Part shown: positions 1-4,683 of the stretch, one piece after another
Layout: the number at the start of each line of letters is the position of its first letter
Position numbering within the stretch: position 1 is the first letter of the stretch
NCBI GenBank assembly: GCA_038233135.1
Contig: JBBSMN010000202.1
Coordinates: forward strand, 1-5,167
Reading direction: 5' to 3'
Length of the DNA: 5,167 nucleotides
DNA from: JACCVL01 sp038233135
Lineage (GTDB): Bacteria; Actinomycetota; Actinomycetes; Propionibacteriales; Nocardioidaceae
Program-made: the position numbers and the translations under genes
The notes under the pieces: generated by a model
Seen by the model: the letters and a program-made list of their open reading frames with translations, nothing else
What the model was told of the DNA's origin: nothing
The model's database searches: none

Positions 1-561
1 ACGGGAACCGCCGAGCTGGTGCGTGACGTGCGCGGTGCCGCCGACCTCGAAGGCGTACGGATGGGTCGCAGCCGGCCCGCCGCGGTCGGCACCGGCGGGA
101 TGGTGACCAAGGTGCAGGCGGCGCGGATCGCGACCGGAGCCGGCATCCCGGTGGTGCTGACCGATCCCGCACACGCCGCGCAGGCGCTCGCGGGCGAGGC
201 TGTCGGCACCCGGTTCCACCCCACCGGCAAGCGGCGGCCGACCCGCCTGCTGTGGCTGGCACACGCCACCGAGGCTCGCGGCAGCCTGCTGCTCGACGAG
301 GGTGCCGTACGCGCGATCAGCGACCGGCGCGCGTCGTTGCTGCCCGCCGGCATCGTCGGTGTCGAGGGCACCTTCGCTGCGGGCGACCCGGTCGACCTGA
401 TCGATCCCGGGCGCACCGCGGTCGCCCGCGGGATGGTCAACTACGACAGCGATGAGCTGCCCGGGCTGCTGGGGCGCTCGACCCGCGAGCTGGCCCGTAC
501 GCTCGGCCCGTCGTACGAGCGGGAGGTCGTGCACCGTGACGACCTCGTGCTGCTCGACTAG
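1..561 (+). CDS. proB: Glutamate 5-kinase, C-terminal part (5' end outside window)
   Basis: ProB phosphorylates L-glutamate with ATP to gamma-glutamyl phosphate, the first committed step of cytosolic proline synthesis. The frame is open from base 1, so the N-terminal part of the amino-acid-kinase domain is missing. The visible part begins near the end of that domain and contains the family's GTGGM-x-TK segment (bases 88-108), followed by QAARIATGAGIPVVL. From about base 214 (HPTGKRRPTRLLWLA) to the end lies a PUA domain, including the typical stretch SLLPAGIVGVEG and a GMVNYDS motif. It ends at TAG 559-561. A GTG at 19 could be read as a start but lies inside the kinase domain and is not the real start. 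Its pathway partner proA lies 477 bases downstream, with one small gene between. In many bacteria, feedback by proline acts on the kinase domain, which is mostly outside this window. Confidence 0.96.
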   Translation, partial: TGTAELVRDVRGAADLEGVRMGRSRPAAVGTGGMVTKVQAARIATGAGIPVVLTDPAHAAQALAGEAVGTRFHPTGKRRPTRLLWLAHATEARGSLLLDEGAVRAISDRRASLLPAGIVGVEGTFAAGDPVDLIDPGRTAVARGMVNYDSDELPGLLGRSTRELARTLGPSYEREVVHRDDLVLLD

Positions 562-638
562 CCTCCCGAGCCCCGGCAAGGGGTGTTTGTGACCATTCTC
601 CGGCGGCAGCGGCACGGCAGGGACCACACTTGCTCCTA

Positions 639-644
639 GAGGGG
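639..644 (+). promoter_or_regulatory. Ribosome binding site of the 121-residue gene
   Basis: GAGGGG lies eight bases before ATG 653. It supports that start and contrasts with the next gene, proA, which has no such site. Confidence 0.6.
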
Positions 645-652
645 CGAGCGAA

Positions 653-1018
653 ATGGATGAGACGTCGGTGGACAACGCGGCACGGCTGTGGCACGTCACG
701 GTGACGGCGGCCGGATCGGCACACGACAGCGACGTGGTACGGCAGGCGATGGCGCGCCTGGCCGAGGAGCGACCCTTCCTGCACGCCCTGCGCTACGGCC
801 CCGAGCGGGTGGAGATCCGCTACTGGGAGGAGGCGGTTGACATGCTGGACGCGGCCTCGCTGGCGCTGCGGGTGTGGAACGAGCACCGCGACAGCGCCGG
901 TCTGCCGAGCTGGGAGGTGGTTGGCCTCGAGGTGCTCGAGCGCGACGCGTTCAACCGTCGTGGGGACGACCGGGCGCCGTCGATCGGCCTGCACCAGCCG
1001 ACCCCCCAACCGTTCTGA
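653..1018 (+). CDS. Conserved-looking protein of unknown function between proB and proA
   Basis: This is a 121-residue soluble protein that I cannot assign to a named family. It has no signal peptide or membrane segment. By eye the secondary structure reads strand (RLWHVTVTA, residues 11-19), helix (DVVRQAMARLAEER, 27-40), strand (HALRY, 44-48), strand (RVEIRYW, 52-58), helix (EAVDMLDAASLALRVWNEH, 60-78), strand (WEVVGLEVL, 87-95). That is a beta-alpha-beta-beta-alpha-beta order as in ferredoxin-like or ACT-like small domains, followed by a polar, proline-rich tail. The fold is inference. I recall similar proteins in actinobacteria (RPFL, Y-PDR-EIRYW, WEVVGLEVL-like segments), but this needs a database search. 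ATG 653 has a GAGGGG site eight bases upstream. It sits 91 bases after proB and 20 bases before proA, so a link to proline metabolism is possible from position only. No catalytic motif is visible. Confidence 0.85.
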   Translation: MDETSVDNAARLWHVTVTAAGSAHDSDVVRQAMARLAEERPFLHALRYGPERVEIRYWEEAVDMLDAASLALRVWNEHRDSAGLPSWEVVGLEVLERDAFNRRGDDRAPSIGLHQPTPQPF

Positions 1019-1026
1019 CACGCCCC

Positions 1027-1039
1027 TACAGTGACGCCG
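1027..1039 (+). promoter_or_regulatory. Candidate leaderless promoter of proA
   Basis: A -10-like hexamer TACAGT (1027-1032) is followed by exactly six bases (GACGCC) and then the proA GTG at 1039. Transcription starting about seven bases after the -10 box would begin on the start codon. No purine-rich ribosome site precedes the GTG. No convincing -35 hexamer is visible. The arrangement matches those before 2339 and 4562. Confidence 0.55.
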
Positions 1040-2310
1040 TGAGCCAGCACGCCTGCACCGACGTCCCCGCAGCCGCCCGCGGCGCCCGGGTGGCGGCCCG
1101 GCAGCTCGCCCGGGCGTCGCGCGCCGACAAGGATCGCGCACTGCTTGCCATGGCCCGGGCGCTGCTCGACGCCGAAGTTCAGGTGCTGGTCGCGAACGCC
1201 GAGGACCTGGCCGGCGCCGAGAGCAGTGCCGCGACCGAGGGCACCGGCGCGCACCTGGTCGACCGGCTGCGCCTGGACACCCAGCGGGTGGCCGCGATGG
1301 CCGCCGGGCTGCGCCAGGTCGCCGACCTGCCCGACCCGGTGGGCGAGGTGGTGCGCGGGGTCACGTTGCCGAACGGGCTCGAGCTGCGCCTACGCCGGGT
1401 GCCACTCGGTGTGGTCGTCATCATCTACGAGGCGCGACCCAACGTCACCGCCGACGCCGCCGGGCTGTGCCTCAAGGCCGGCAACGCCGTGCTGCTGCGC
1501 GGCTCAGGCTCGGCGGCGCGTACGAACGCGGCCGTCGTGACAGCCTTGCGGGCGGCGCTGGACGAGGTGGGGTTGTCGAGCGACGCGGTGACGCTGCTCG
1601 ACGCCGGCAGCCGGGACACTGCGACCGCGCTGATGCGGGCGCGGGGGCTGGTGGATCTGGTCGTCCCCCGCGGCGGGGCGGGGCTGATCCGCACCGTCGT
1701 CGAGCAGTCGACGGTGCCGGTGGTGGAGACCGGGTTCGGCAACTGCCACGTCTACGTCGACGTTGACGCCGACCTCGACATGGCGCGTGCGATCGTGCTC
1801 AACGCGAAGACCGACCGGCCAAGCGTCTGCAACGCCGCGGAGTCGCTGCTGGTGCACGAGGCGGTGGCCGCCGCGTTCGTGCCCGACATCGTCGCCCACC
1901 TGCACCAGCGCGGCGTCACGGTGCACGGTGACGCAGCGTTCCAGGCTGCCTCGCCCGATGTGCTGCCGGCGACCGACGACGACCATGCCGAGGAGTTCTG
2001 CGCGCTGGAGATGTCGGCTCGCGTCGTCGACGATCTGGACGGGGCGCTGGAGCACGTGGCTCGCTTCGGCACCGGCCACACCGAGGCGATCGTGACGGGC
2101 TCGTTGGCCGCGGCACGGCGATTCGCCGAGGGCGTCGACGCCGCCGCGGTGATGGTCAACGCGTCCACCCGCTTCACCGACGGTGAGGAGTTCGGTCTCG
2201 GCGCCGAGATCGGCATCTCCACCCAGAAGCTGCACGCCCGCGGCCCGATGGGTCTCACCGAGCTCACCACGACCACCACCGTGGTGACCGGCGACGGCCA
2301 CCTGCGCTGA
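1039..2310 (+). CDS. proA: Gamma-glutamyl phosphate reductase (glutamate-5-semialdehyde dehydrogenase)
   Basis: ProA uses NADPH to reduce gamma-glutamyl phosphate to glutamate-5-semialdehyde, the second step of proline synthesis in the cytosol. From GTG 1039 the protein has 423 residues, close to the usual length of about 415-420. It shows the aldehyde-dehydrogenase-like fold: a cofactor-domain segment RPNVTADAAGLCLKAGNAVLLRG-type (residues 133-155), VPRGGAGLI (209-217), and FGNCHVYVD (233-241). The catalytic cysteine is in NAKTDRPSVCNAAES (Cys264, codon 1828-1830). The C-terminal family signature spans VNASTRFTDG through FGLGAEIGIST (about 373-395). The frame is open upstream to 874, but that part overlaps the preceding gene and resembles no ProA. 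GTG 1039 is the first start giving a normal N-terminus. There is no Shine-Dalgarno site, and a TACAGT box six bases before the GTG suggests a leaderless transcript. It is the pathway partner of proB, separated from it by one small gene. Confidence 0.97.
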   Translation: MSQHACTDVPAAARGARVAARQLARASRADKDRALLAMARALLDAEVQVLVANAEDLAGAESSAATEGTGAHLVDRLRLDTQRVAAMAAGLRQVADLPDPVGEVVRGVTLPNGLELRLRRVPLGVVVIIYEARPNVTADAAGLCLKAGNAVLLRGSGSAARTNAAVVTALRAALDEVGLSSDAVTLLDAGSRDTATALMRARGLVDLVVPRGGAGLIRTVVEQSTVPVVETGFGNCHVYVDVDADLDMARAIVLNAKTDRPSVCNAAESLLVHEAVAAAFVPDIVAHLHQRGVTVHGDAAFQAASPDVLPATDDDHAEEFCALEMSARVVDDLDGALEHVARFGTGHTEAIVTGSLAAARRFAEGVDAAAVMVNASTRFTDGEEFGLGAEIGISTQKLHARGPMGLTELTTTTTVVTGDGHLR

Positions 2311-2326
2311 GGTCCGTCGCACCGGC

Positions 2327-2339
2327 TAGATTGCGGTCA
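2327..2339 (+). promoter_or_regulatory. Candidate leaderless promoter of the 47-residue gene
   Basis: TAGATT (2327-2332) is followed by six bases (GCGGTC) and then ATG at 2339, the same spacing as before proA and before the leuS leader peptide. This would place the first transcribed base on the A of the ATG. No Shine-Dalgarno sequence is present, and the -35 region is not convincing. Confidence 0.55.
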
Positions 2340-2482
2340 TGCTGAGTGCCGCCGTGCGCGCCGAGGAGAAGCTGCGTGACCTTCCGGTCGACCCGATCTG
2401 GGTCGGTGTGATCGTCCTCGGCCTGTTCCTGGTGCTGATGGGTGCCCTGCTCGTCTTCGGGAAGGGGCGGCCGCACACCTGA
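2339..2482 (+). CDS. Small single-pass membrane protein of unknown function
   Basis: A 47-residue protein runs from ATG 2339 to TGA 2480-2482. The N-terminal part (MLSAAVRAEEKLRDLPVD) is charged and helical in appearance. Residues 20-40 (from IWVGVIVLG to MGALLVF) form one hydrophobic stretch long enough to cross the membrane, and the tail is basic (GKGRPHT). Charge is similar on both sides, so orientation is uncertain. There is no signal-peptidase motif or cysteine, so it is more likely a membrane-anchored small protein than a secreted one. It starts 28 bases after proA and ends 38 bases before nadD, and it has its own TAGATT-N6-ATG promoter-like element. I believe small membrane proteins of this kind occur next to nadD in other actinobacteria, but I cannot name a family or function. 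Confidence 0.72.
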   Translation: MLSAAVRAEEKLRDLPVDPIWVGVIVLGLFLVLMGALLVFGKGRPHT

Positions 2483-2520
2483 GCGGTCACCCGCTCCGGT
2501 CCTGCGGTCCACGTGTTGCC

Positions 2521-3222
2521 GTGCGCCTTCCCGACAAGGACCTCACTCGCACGCGTCGGCGGGTCGGGGTCATGGGCGGCACCTTCGACCCCATCCACCA
2601 CGGCCACCTGGTGGCCGCCAGCGAGGTGCAGGCGTCGTTCGGCCTTGACGAGGTCATCTTCGCGCCGACCGGTGCGCCGTGGCAGAAGCAGGCACGCAAG
2701 GTCGCCCCGGCCGAGCACCGTTACCTGATGACGGTCATCGCCACCGCCTCCAACCCGCGCTTCTCGGTCAGCCGCGTGGATATCGACCGGGACGGGCCGA
2801 CCTACACCATCGACACCCTGCGTGATCTCCGCCAGGAGGTCGACGACGAGCTGTTCTTCATCACCGGGGCCGATGCGCTCGCGCAGATCCTCACCTGGCG
2901 CGACCATGACGAGATCTTCGACCTGGCGCACTTCGTCGGCTGCACGCGCCCAGGGCATCGTCTCGACGCCTCTACCCTGGCGGGGCTGCCCGGCAATCGG
3001 CTGACCCTGGTCGAGATCCCCGCGCTGGCGATCAGCTCGACCGCCTGCCGCGACCGGGTGGCTCACGGTGACCCCGTGTGGTATCTCGTTCCGGACGGAG
3101 TCGTCCAGTACATCGCCAAGCACGGACTGTACGGAGACGGCGATCCGGCGGTGGCAACCCACGAGCCTTCGGTGGAGCCTCCAGCCGAGTCGGTCCCCGC
3201 CCCACCTCGAGGGAGCCTGTGA
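2521..3222 (+). CDS. nadD: Nicotinate-nucleotide adenylyltransferase
   Basis: NadD transfers AMP from ATP to nicotinate mononucleotide, giving nicotinate adenine dinucleotide, the next-to-last intermediate of NAD synthesis in the cytosol. The protein has 233 residues. The nucleotidyltransferase signature GGTFDPIHHGH is at residues 19-29, the substrate-side segment TYTIDTLRDLR at 94-104, FFITGADALAQILTW at 112-126, and the C-terminal ISST motif of the family at 171-174. Residues from about 209 form a proline- and glutamate-rich tail (EPSVEPPAESVPAPPR) beyond the catalytic fold and probably disordered. GTG 2521 is chosen because strand RRVGV before GGTFDP must be included and no other start lies in that stretch. 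ATG 2572 would remove the strand. No ribosome site is evident before 2521, so the exact start is uncertain. Its stop overlaps the rsfS start by four bases (GTGA, 3219-3222). Confidence 0.95.
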   Translation: MRLPDKDLTRTRRRVGVMGGTFDPIHHGHLVAASEVQASFGLDEVIFAPTGAPWQKQARKVAPAEHRYLMTVIATASNPRFSVSRVDIDRDGPTYTIDTLRDLRQEVDDELFFITGADALAQILTWRDHDEIFDLAHFVGCTRPGHRLDASTLAGLPGNRLTLVEIPALAISSTACRDRVAHGDPVWYLVPDGVVQYIAKHGLYGDGDPAVATHEPSVEPPAESVPAPPRGSL

Positions 3223-3608
3223 CAGCGACCAAGCGCGCGATCGACCTCTCGGTGGCTGCCGCCTCGGCCGCCGCCGACAAGCTGGCCAGTGACATCGTCG
3301 CCTTCGACGTGTCCGAGCAGCTGGTGATCACCGACGTCTTCGTGGTCTGTTCGGCGCCCAACGACCGGCAGGTGCGCTCGGTGGTCGACGCGGTGGAGGA
3401 ACGGCTCGACGCACTGGGGGCCAAGGCGGTCCGCCGGGAAGGCGAACGCGAGGGCCGGTGGGTGCTGCTGGACTTCATCGACATCGTGGTGCACGTCCAG
3501 CATGACGAGGAGCGCGCCTTTTACGCCTTGGAACGGATCTGGCGTGACTGCCCGGTGCTGCCGCTGCCGACCGCGGCTGCGGACCCGACGGCCGGCGAGG
3601 GGCGTTGA
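3219..3608 (+). CDS. rsfS: Ribosome silencing factor RsfS
   Basis: RsfS (the RsfS/YbeB/iojap family, formerly DUF143) binds ribosomal protein uL14 on the 50S subunit and blocks joining of the 30S subunit, lowering translation when nutrients are short. The 129-residue product is of normal length and is nearly all one domain. Recognisable segments are KLASDIVAFDVSEQ (21-34), ITDVFVVCSAPNDRQV (37-52), and the family's best conserved part GRWVLLDFIDIVVHV (79-93), followed by ERAFYALERIW (98-108). GTG 3219 is chosen because it overlaps the nadD stop (GTGA) and follows a GAGGGAG ribosome site at 3209-3215. The open frame extends further upstream only within nadD. Coupling with nadD and the downstream phosphatase points to one transcript. 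The nadD-rsfS pairing is widespread in bacteria. Confidence 0.95.
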   Translation: MTATKRAIDLSVAAASAAADKLASDIVAFDVSEQLVITDVFVVCSAPNDRQVRSVVDAVEERLDALGAKAVRREGEREGRWVLLDFIDIVVHVQHDEERAFYALERIWRDCPVLPLPTAAADPTAGEGR

Positions 3609-4237
3609 GCGCGCGGTTCGTGCTGTGGCGGCACGGACGCACCGCATGGAACGTCGAGGGTCGCACCCAGGGCCAGTCCGACACCCCCCTCGACCAGGTC
3701 GGTGTCGAGCAGGCCGCGTCGGCCGCCGCCCGACTGGCCTCGCTCGCACCGACAAGGATCGTGTCCAGCGACCTGCGACGCGCAGCCGACACCGCGGCGG
3801 CCCTGTCCCGGCTCACCGGTCTCACCGTGTCGTACGACGCTCGCCTGCGAGAGGTCGACTTTGGTGCGCGCGAGGGCATGACCACCGACGAGGCGTGGCA
3901 GCGGTGGCCGGCGGAGATGGCCAGCCGCGACGCTGGTGCCGATGTGCGGTTTCCCGACGCTGAGACGCTGTCCGAGGCCGCCGAGCGCTTCGCGGCCGTG
4001 CTGCAGGAGGCGAGCGGGACGATGACCGCCGACGACACCGTGGTCGTGGTCGGGCACGGCAGCGCGATGCGGGTCGGTGCGTGCGCGTTCGTGGGGTTCC
4101 CCACCGAGTACCGCACCCGGTTCGGGGGCTTCGCCAACTGCTGCTGGGCGGTGCTCGCCGATAGCGGGCGCGGCTGGCGTATCGAGGACTGGAACGCGGG
4201 CTCGTTGCCCGAGCCGGTTGTCGGCGACGACCGCTGA
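3605..4237 (+). CDS. Histidine phosphatase, phosphoglycerate-mutase-like (possible glucosyl-3-phosphoglycerate phosphatase)
   Basis: This is a 210-residue member of the histidine phosphatase superfamily. These enzymes transfer phosphate to a histidine in an RHG motif. Visible residues: RHGRTAWN with His10, the second active-site arginine in SSDLRRA (Arg58), the acid in LREVDFG (Glu83), and the second histidine in VVVVGHGSAM (His151). In mycobacteria the gene directly after nadD and rsfS (Rv2419c) encodes GpgP, which dephosphorylates glucosyl-3-phosphoglycerate in methylglucose lipopolysaccharide synthesis. The end of this protein (GGFANCCWAVL, WRIEDWNAGS) resembles my memory of that protein. 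A glycolytic mutase is less likely, but another phosphatase substrate is quite possible. TTG 3605 is chosen because it overlaps the rsfS stop (TTGA) and keeps strand RFVLW. GAGGGG at 3597-3602 is very close to the TTG, so coupling to rsfS probably matters. Confidence 0.9.
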   Translation: MSARFVLWRHGRTAWNVEGRTQGQSDTPLDQVGVEQAASAAARLASLAPTRIVSSDLRRAADTAAALSRLTGLTVSYDARLREVDFGAREGMTTDEAWQRWPAEMASRDAGADVRFPDAETLSEAAERFAAVLQEASGTMTADDTVVVVGHGSAMRVGACAFVGFPTEYRTRFGGFANCCWAVLADSGRGWRIEDWNAGSLPEPVVGDDR

Positions 4238-4334
4238 TCGGCGTCGTGACCGACCGGCAGCGAGCCAGGTCAAGCACGCAGCACCGACCCGTTATGCTTA
4301 CGCGGTTCGCCCGGCCGCCCGTCGCGGTCGGTAT
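4238..4334 (+). promoter_or_regulatory. Spacer with candidate tRNA-Ala promoter
   Basis: This 97-base gap contains TATGCT at 4293-4298, a good -10 hexamer lying 36 bases before the tRNA. It would start a transcript near 4305 and leave a leader of about 30 bases to be trimmed. The bases 17 upstream (TCAAGC, 4270-4275) match a -35 box poorly. There is no recognisable terminator after the phosphatase gene, so read-through into the tRNA is also possible. Confidence 0.5.
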
Positions 4335-4407
4335 GGGGCTGTGGCGCAGCTGGTAGCGCACCTGCATGGCATGCAGGGGGTCAGGGGTTCGAGTCCCCTC
4401 AGCTCCA
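4335..4407 (+). tRNA. tRNA-Ala, anticodon GGC
   Basis: A full 73-base cloverleaf can be drawn. The acceptor stem pairs GGGGCTG (4335-4341) with CAGCTCC (4400-4406) and contains the G3-U70 wobble that identifies alanine tRNAs. The D stem is GCGC/GCGC (4344-4347 with 4356-4359). The anticodon stem CCTGC/GCAGG (4361-4365, 4373-4377) encloses loop ATGGCAT with anticodon GGC at 4368-4370, reading GCC and GCU codons. The T stem is AGGGG/CCCCT (4383-4387, 4395-4399) with loop TTCGAGT. A4407 is the discriminator. The next bases are CCC, so the CCA end is not encoded and must be added by the CCA-adding enzyme. There is no intron. Confidence 0.97.
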
Positions 4408-4549
4408 CCCCTGGGGAGTTGCCCACCGACTGCTGTCCGATTTGTCACCGAGTGTCAGTCTGTTATCACGCAGTGTCGAGATCGCGCAAGGTTGTGCACA
4501 CCTTGATCAACAGCGGTGGACAAACTCCCAGGTCACGGGCCCGGTGCGG
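4408..4549. other. Non-coding spacer between tRNA-Ala and the leuS leader promoter
   Basis: No gene is supported on either strand. The stretch is visibly less GC-rich than its surroundings, with words such as TTTGTC, GTTATCA and TTGATCAA. It holds a near-repeat of AGTGTC at 4451-4456 and 4472-4477, 21 bases (two helical turns) apart, and the palindrome cluster at 4487-4523 listed separately. No clear terminator for the tRNA is seen: TGGG/CCCA at 4411-4426 has a four-pair stem and no T tract. Confidence 0.6.
4487..4523. promoter_or_regulatory. Cluster of palindromes and DnaA-box-like words upstream of leuS
   Basis: CAAGGT (4487-4492) and ACCTTG (4500-4505) form perfect inverted arms around the palindrome GTGCAC (4494-4499). 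TTGATCAA (4503-4510) is a second palindrome overlapping the right arm. TTGTGCACA (4492-4500) and, on the other strand, TTGTCCACC (4515-4523) each differ by one base from TTGTCCACA, a form of the DnaA box common in high-GC actinobacteria. The cluster lies about 39-75 bases before the inferred leader start at 4562, where an activator or repressor could act. The binding protein is unknown, and chance occurrence is not excluded. Confidence 0.35.
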
Positions 4550-4562
4550 TAGTCTGGAACTA
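4550..4562 (+). promoter_or_regulatory. Candidate promoter of the leuS leader
   Basis: TAGTCT (4550-4555) is followed by six bases (GGAACT) and then ATG at 4562, placing the likely first transcribed base on the ATG. The spacing is identical to that before proA and before the 47-residue gene. The -35 region is not convincing. It gives leuS a 5' leader of about 122 bases. Confidence 0.6.
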
Positions 4563-4597
4563 TGCAGTCGAGCCTGCTCCTTATCGTGCCGCGCTGA
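4562..4597 (+). CDS. Leader peptide MQSSLLLIVPR of leuS (attenuator peptide)
   Basis: This is an 11-codon open frame from ATG 4562 to TGA 4595-4597, beginning six bases after a -10 box and so probably translated from a leaderless RNA. Codons 5-7 are leucine (CTG, CTC, CTT), followed by isoleucine and valine, so translation would slow when branched-chain aminoacyl-tRNAs, above all Leu-tRNA, are scarce. It lies 86 bases before leuS, the gene for leucyl-tRNA synthetase, with a hairpin and an intrinsic terminator between. The peptide itself probably has no function: its role would be to place a ribosome on the nascent RNA, as in the trp and ilv/leu leader peptides. Its small size means that its coding status rests on position, codon content and the RNA structures that follow. 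Confidence 0.65.
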   Translation: MQSSLLLIVPR

Positions 4598-4622
4598 CAC
4601 CACGATCACCCGTCAGTGCGGC
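4588..4622 (+). promoter_or_regulatory. Leader hairpin spanning the leader-peptide stop codon
   Basis: GCCGCGCTGAC (4588-4598) pairs with GTCAGTGCGGC (4612-4622) over 11 pairs with one G-U wobble, leaving a 13-base loop. The 5' arm contains codons 10 and 11 and the stop of the leader peptide, so a translating ribosome would open it. A smaller alternative is ATCGTG (4583-4588) with CACGAT (4601-4606). The CACGA of that loop could instead pair with TCGTG (4630-4634) inside the terminator's 5' side. These mutually exclusive pairings resemble a pause/antiterminator/terminator scheme, but the antiterminator has only five certain pairs. Confidence 0.6.
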
Positions 4623-4624
4623 CG

Positions 4625-4649
4625 GCCCCTCGTGCCCGAGGGGCTTTTT
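4625..4649 (+). terminator. Intrinsic terminator inside the leuS leader
   Basis: GCCCCTCG (4625-4632) and CGAGGGGC (4637-4644) form eight perfect pairs with a TGCC loop, directly followed by TTTTT (4645-4649). This is a standard Rho-independent terminator, clear for a high-GC genome. It sits 36 bases after the leader-peptide start region and 34 bases before leuS, pointing the same way. It therefore most likely acts as a regulated stop for leuS. The alternative is an ordinary end of the tRNA-Ala transcript, but the tRNA ends more than 200 bases earlier and a promoter-like box lies between. Confidence 0.85.
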
Positions 4650-4672
4650 CATGTCCGGGGCAGACCACAGGC

Positions 4673-4677
4673 AGGAG
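4673..4677 (+). promoter_or_regulatory. Ribosome binding site of leuS
   Basis: AGGAG ends six bases before GTG 4684 and fixes that codon as the leuS start. It shows that leuS, unlike the leader peptide, uses Shine-Dalgarno initiation. Confidence 0.8.
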
Positions 4678-4683
4678 ACGCGC

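Noticed and set aside
570..590. Possible terminator after proB (CCCC-GGCAA-GGGG followed by TGTTTGT)
   Set aside because: Only four or five pairs and no continuous T tract, so too weak to call.
874..1038. N-terminal extension of proA into the preceding gene
   Set aside because: The extension (arginine- and proline-rich) overlaps the real 653-1018 gene in another frame and has no ProA similarity. GTG 1039 gives a normal-length protein.
437..3162. Long - strand frames (437-1141, 1504-2322, 2326-3162)
   Set aside because: They lie opposite well-identified + strand genes, have arginine/histidine-rich low-information sequence typical of antisense GC-rich DNA, and show no family motif.
3078..3218. 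Upstream extension of rsfS from GTG 3078
   Set aside because: It lies wholly inside nadD. GTG 3219 has a good ribosome site, a four-base overlap and normal family length.
4335..4407. tRNA-Ala as an integration site for a mobile element
   Set aside because: tRNA genes often serve this way, but no repeat of the tRNA 3' end and no integrase gene is present. The neighbouring genes are housekeeping genes in the expected order.
3822..4448. A 208-codon open frame on the - strand starting near the tRNA and reading into the phosphatase gene
   Set aside because: Its beginning (GAEGTRTPDPLHAMQVRYQLRHS) is the antisense translation of the tRNA-Ala gene, a well-known false protein, and the rest is antisense to the phosphatase gene.
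4408..4683. T-box riboswitch before leuS
   Set aside because: No T-box sequence able to pair with a tRNA 3' end and no specifier stem is visible. The leader-peptide model fits better.
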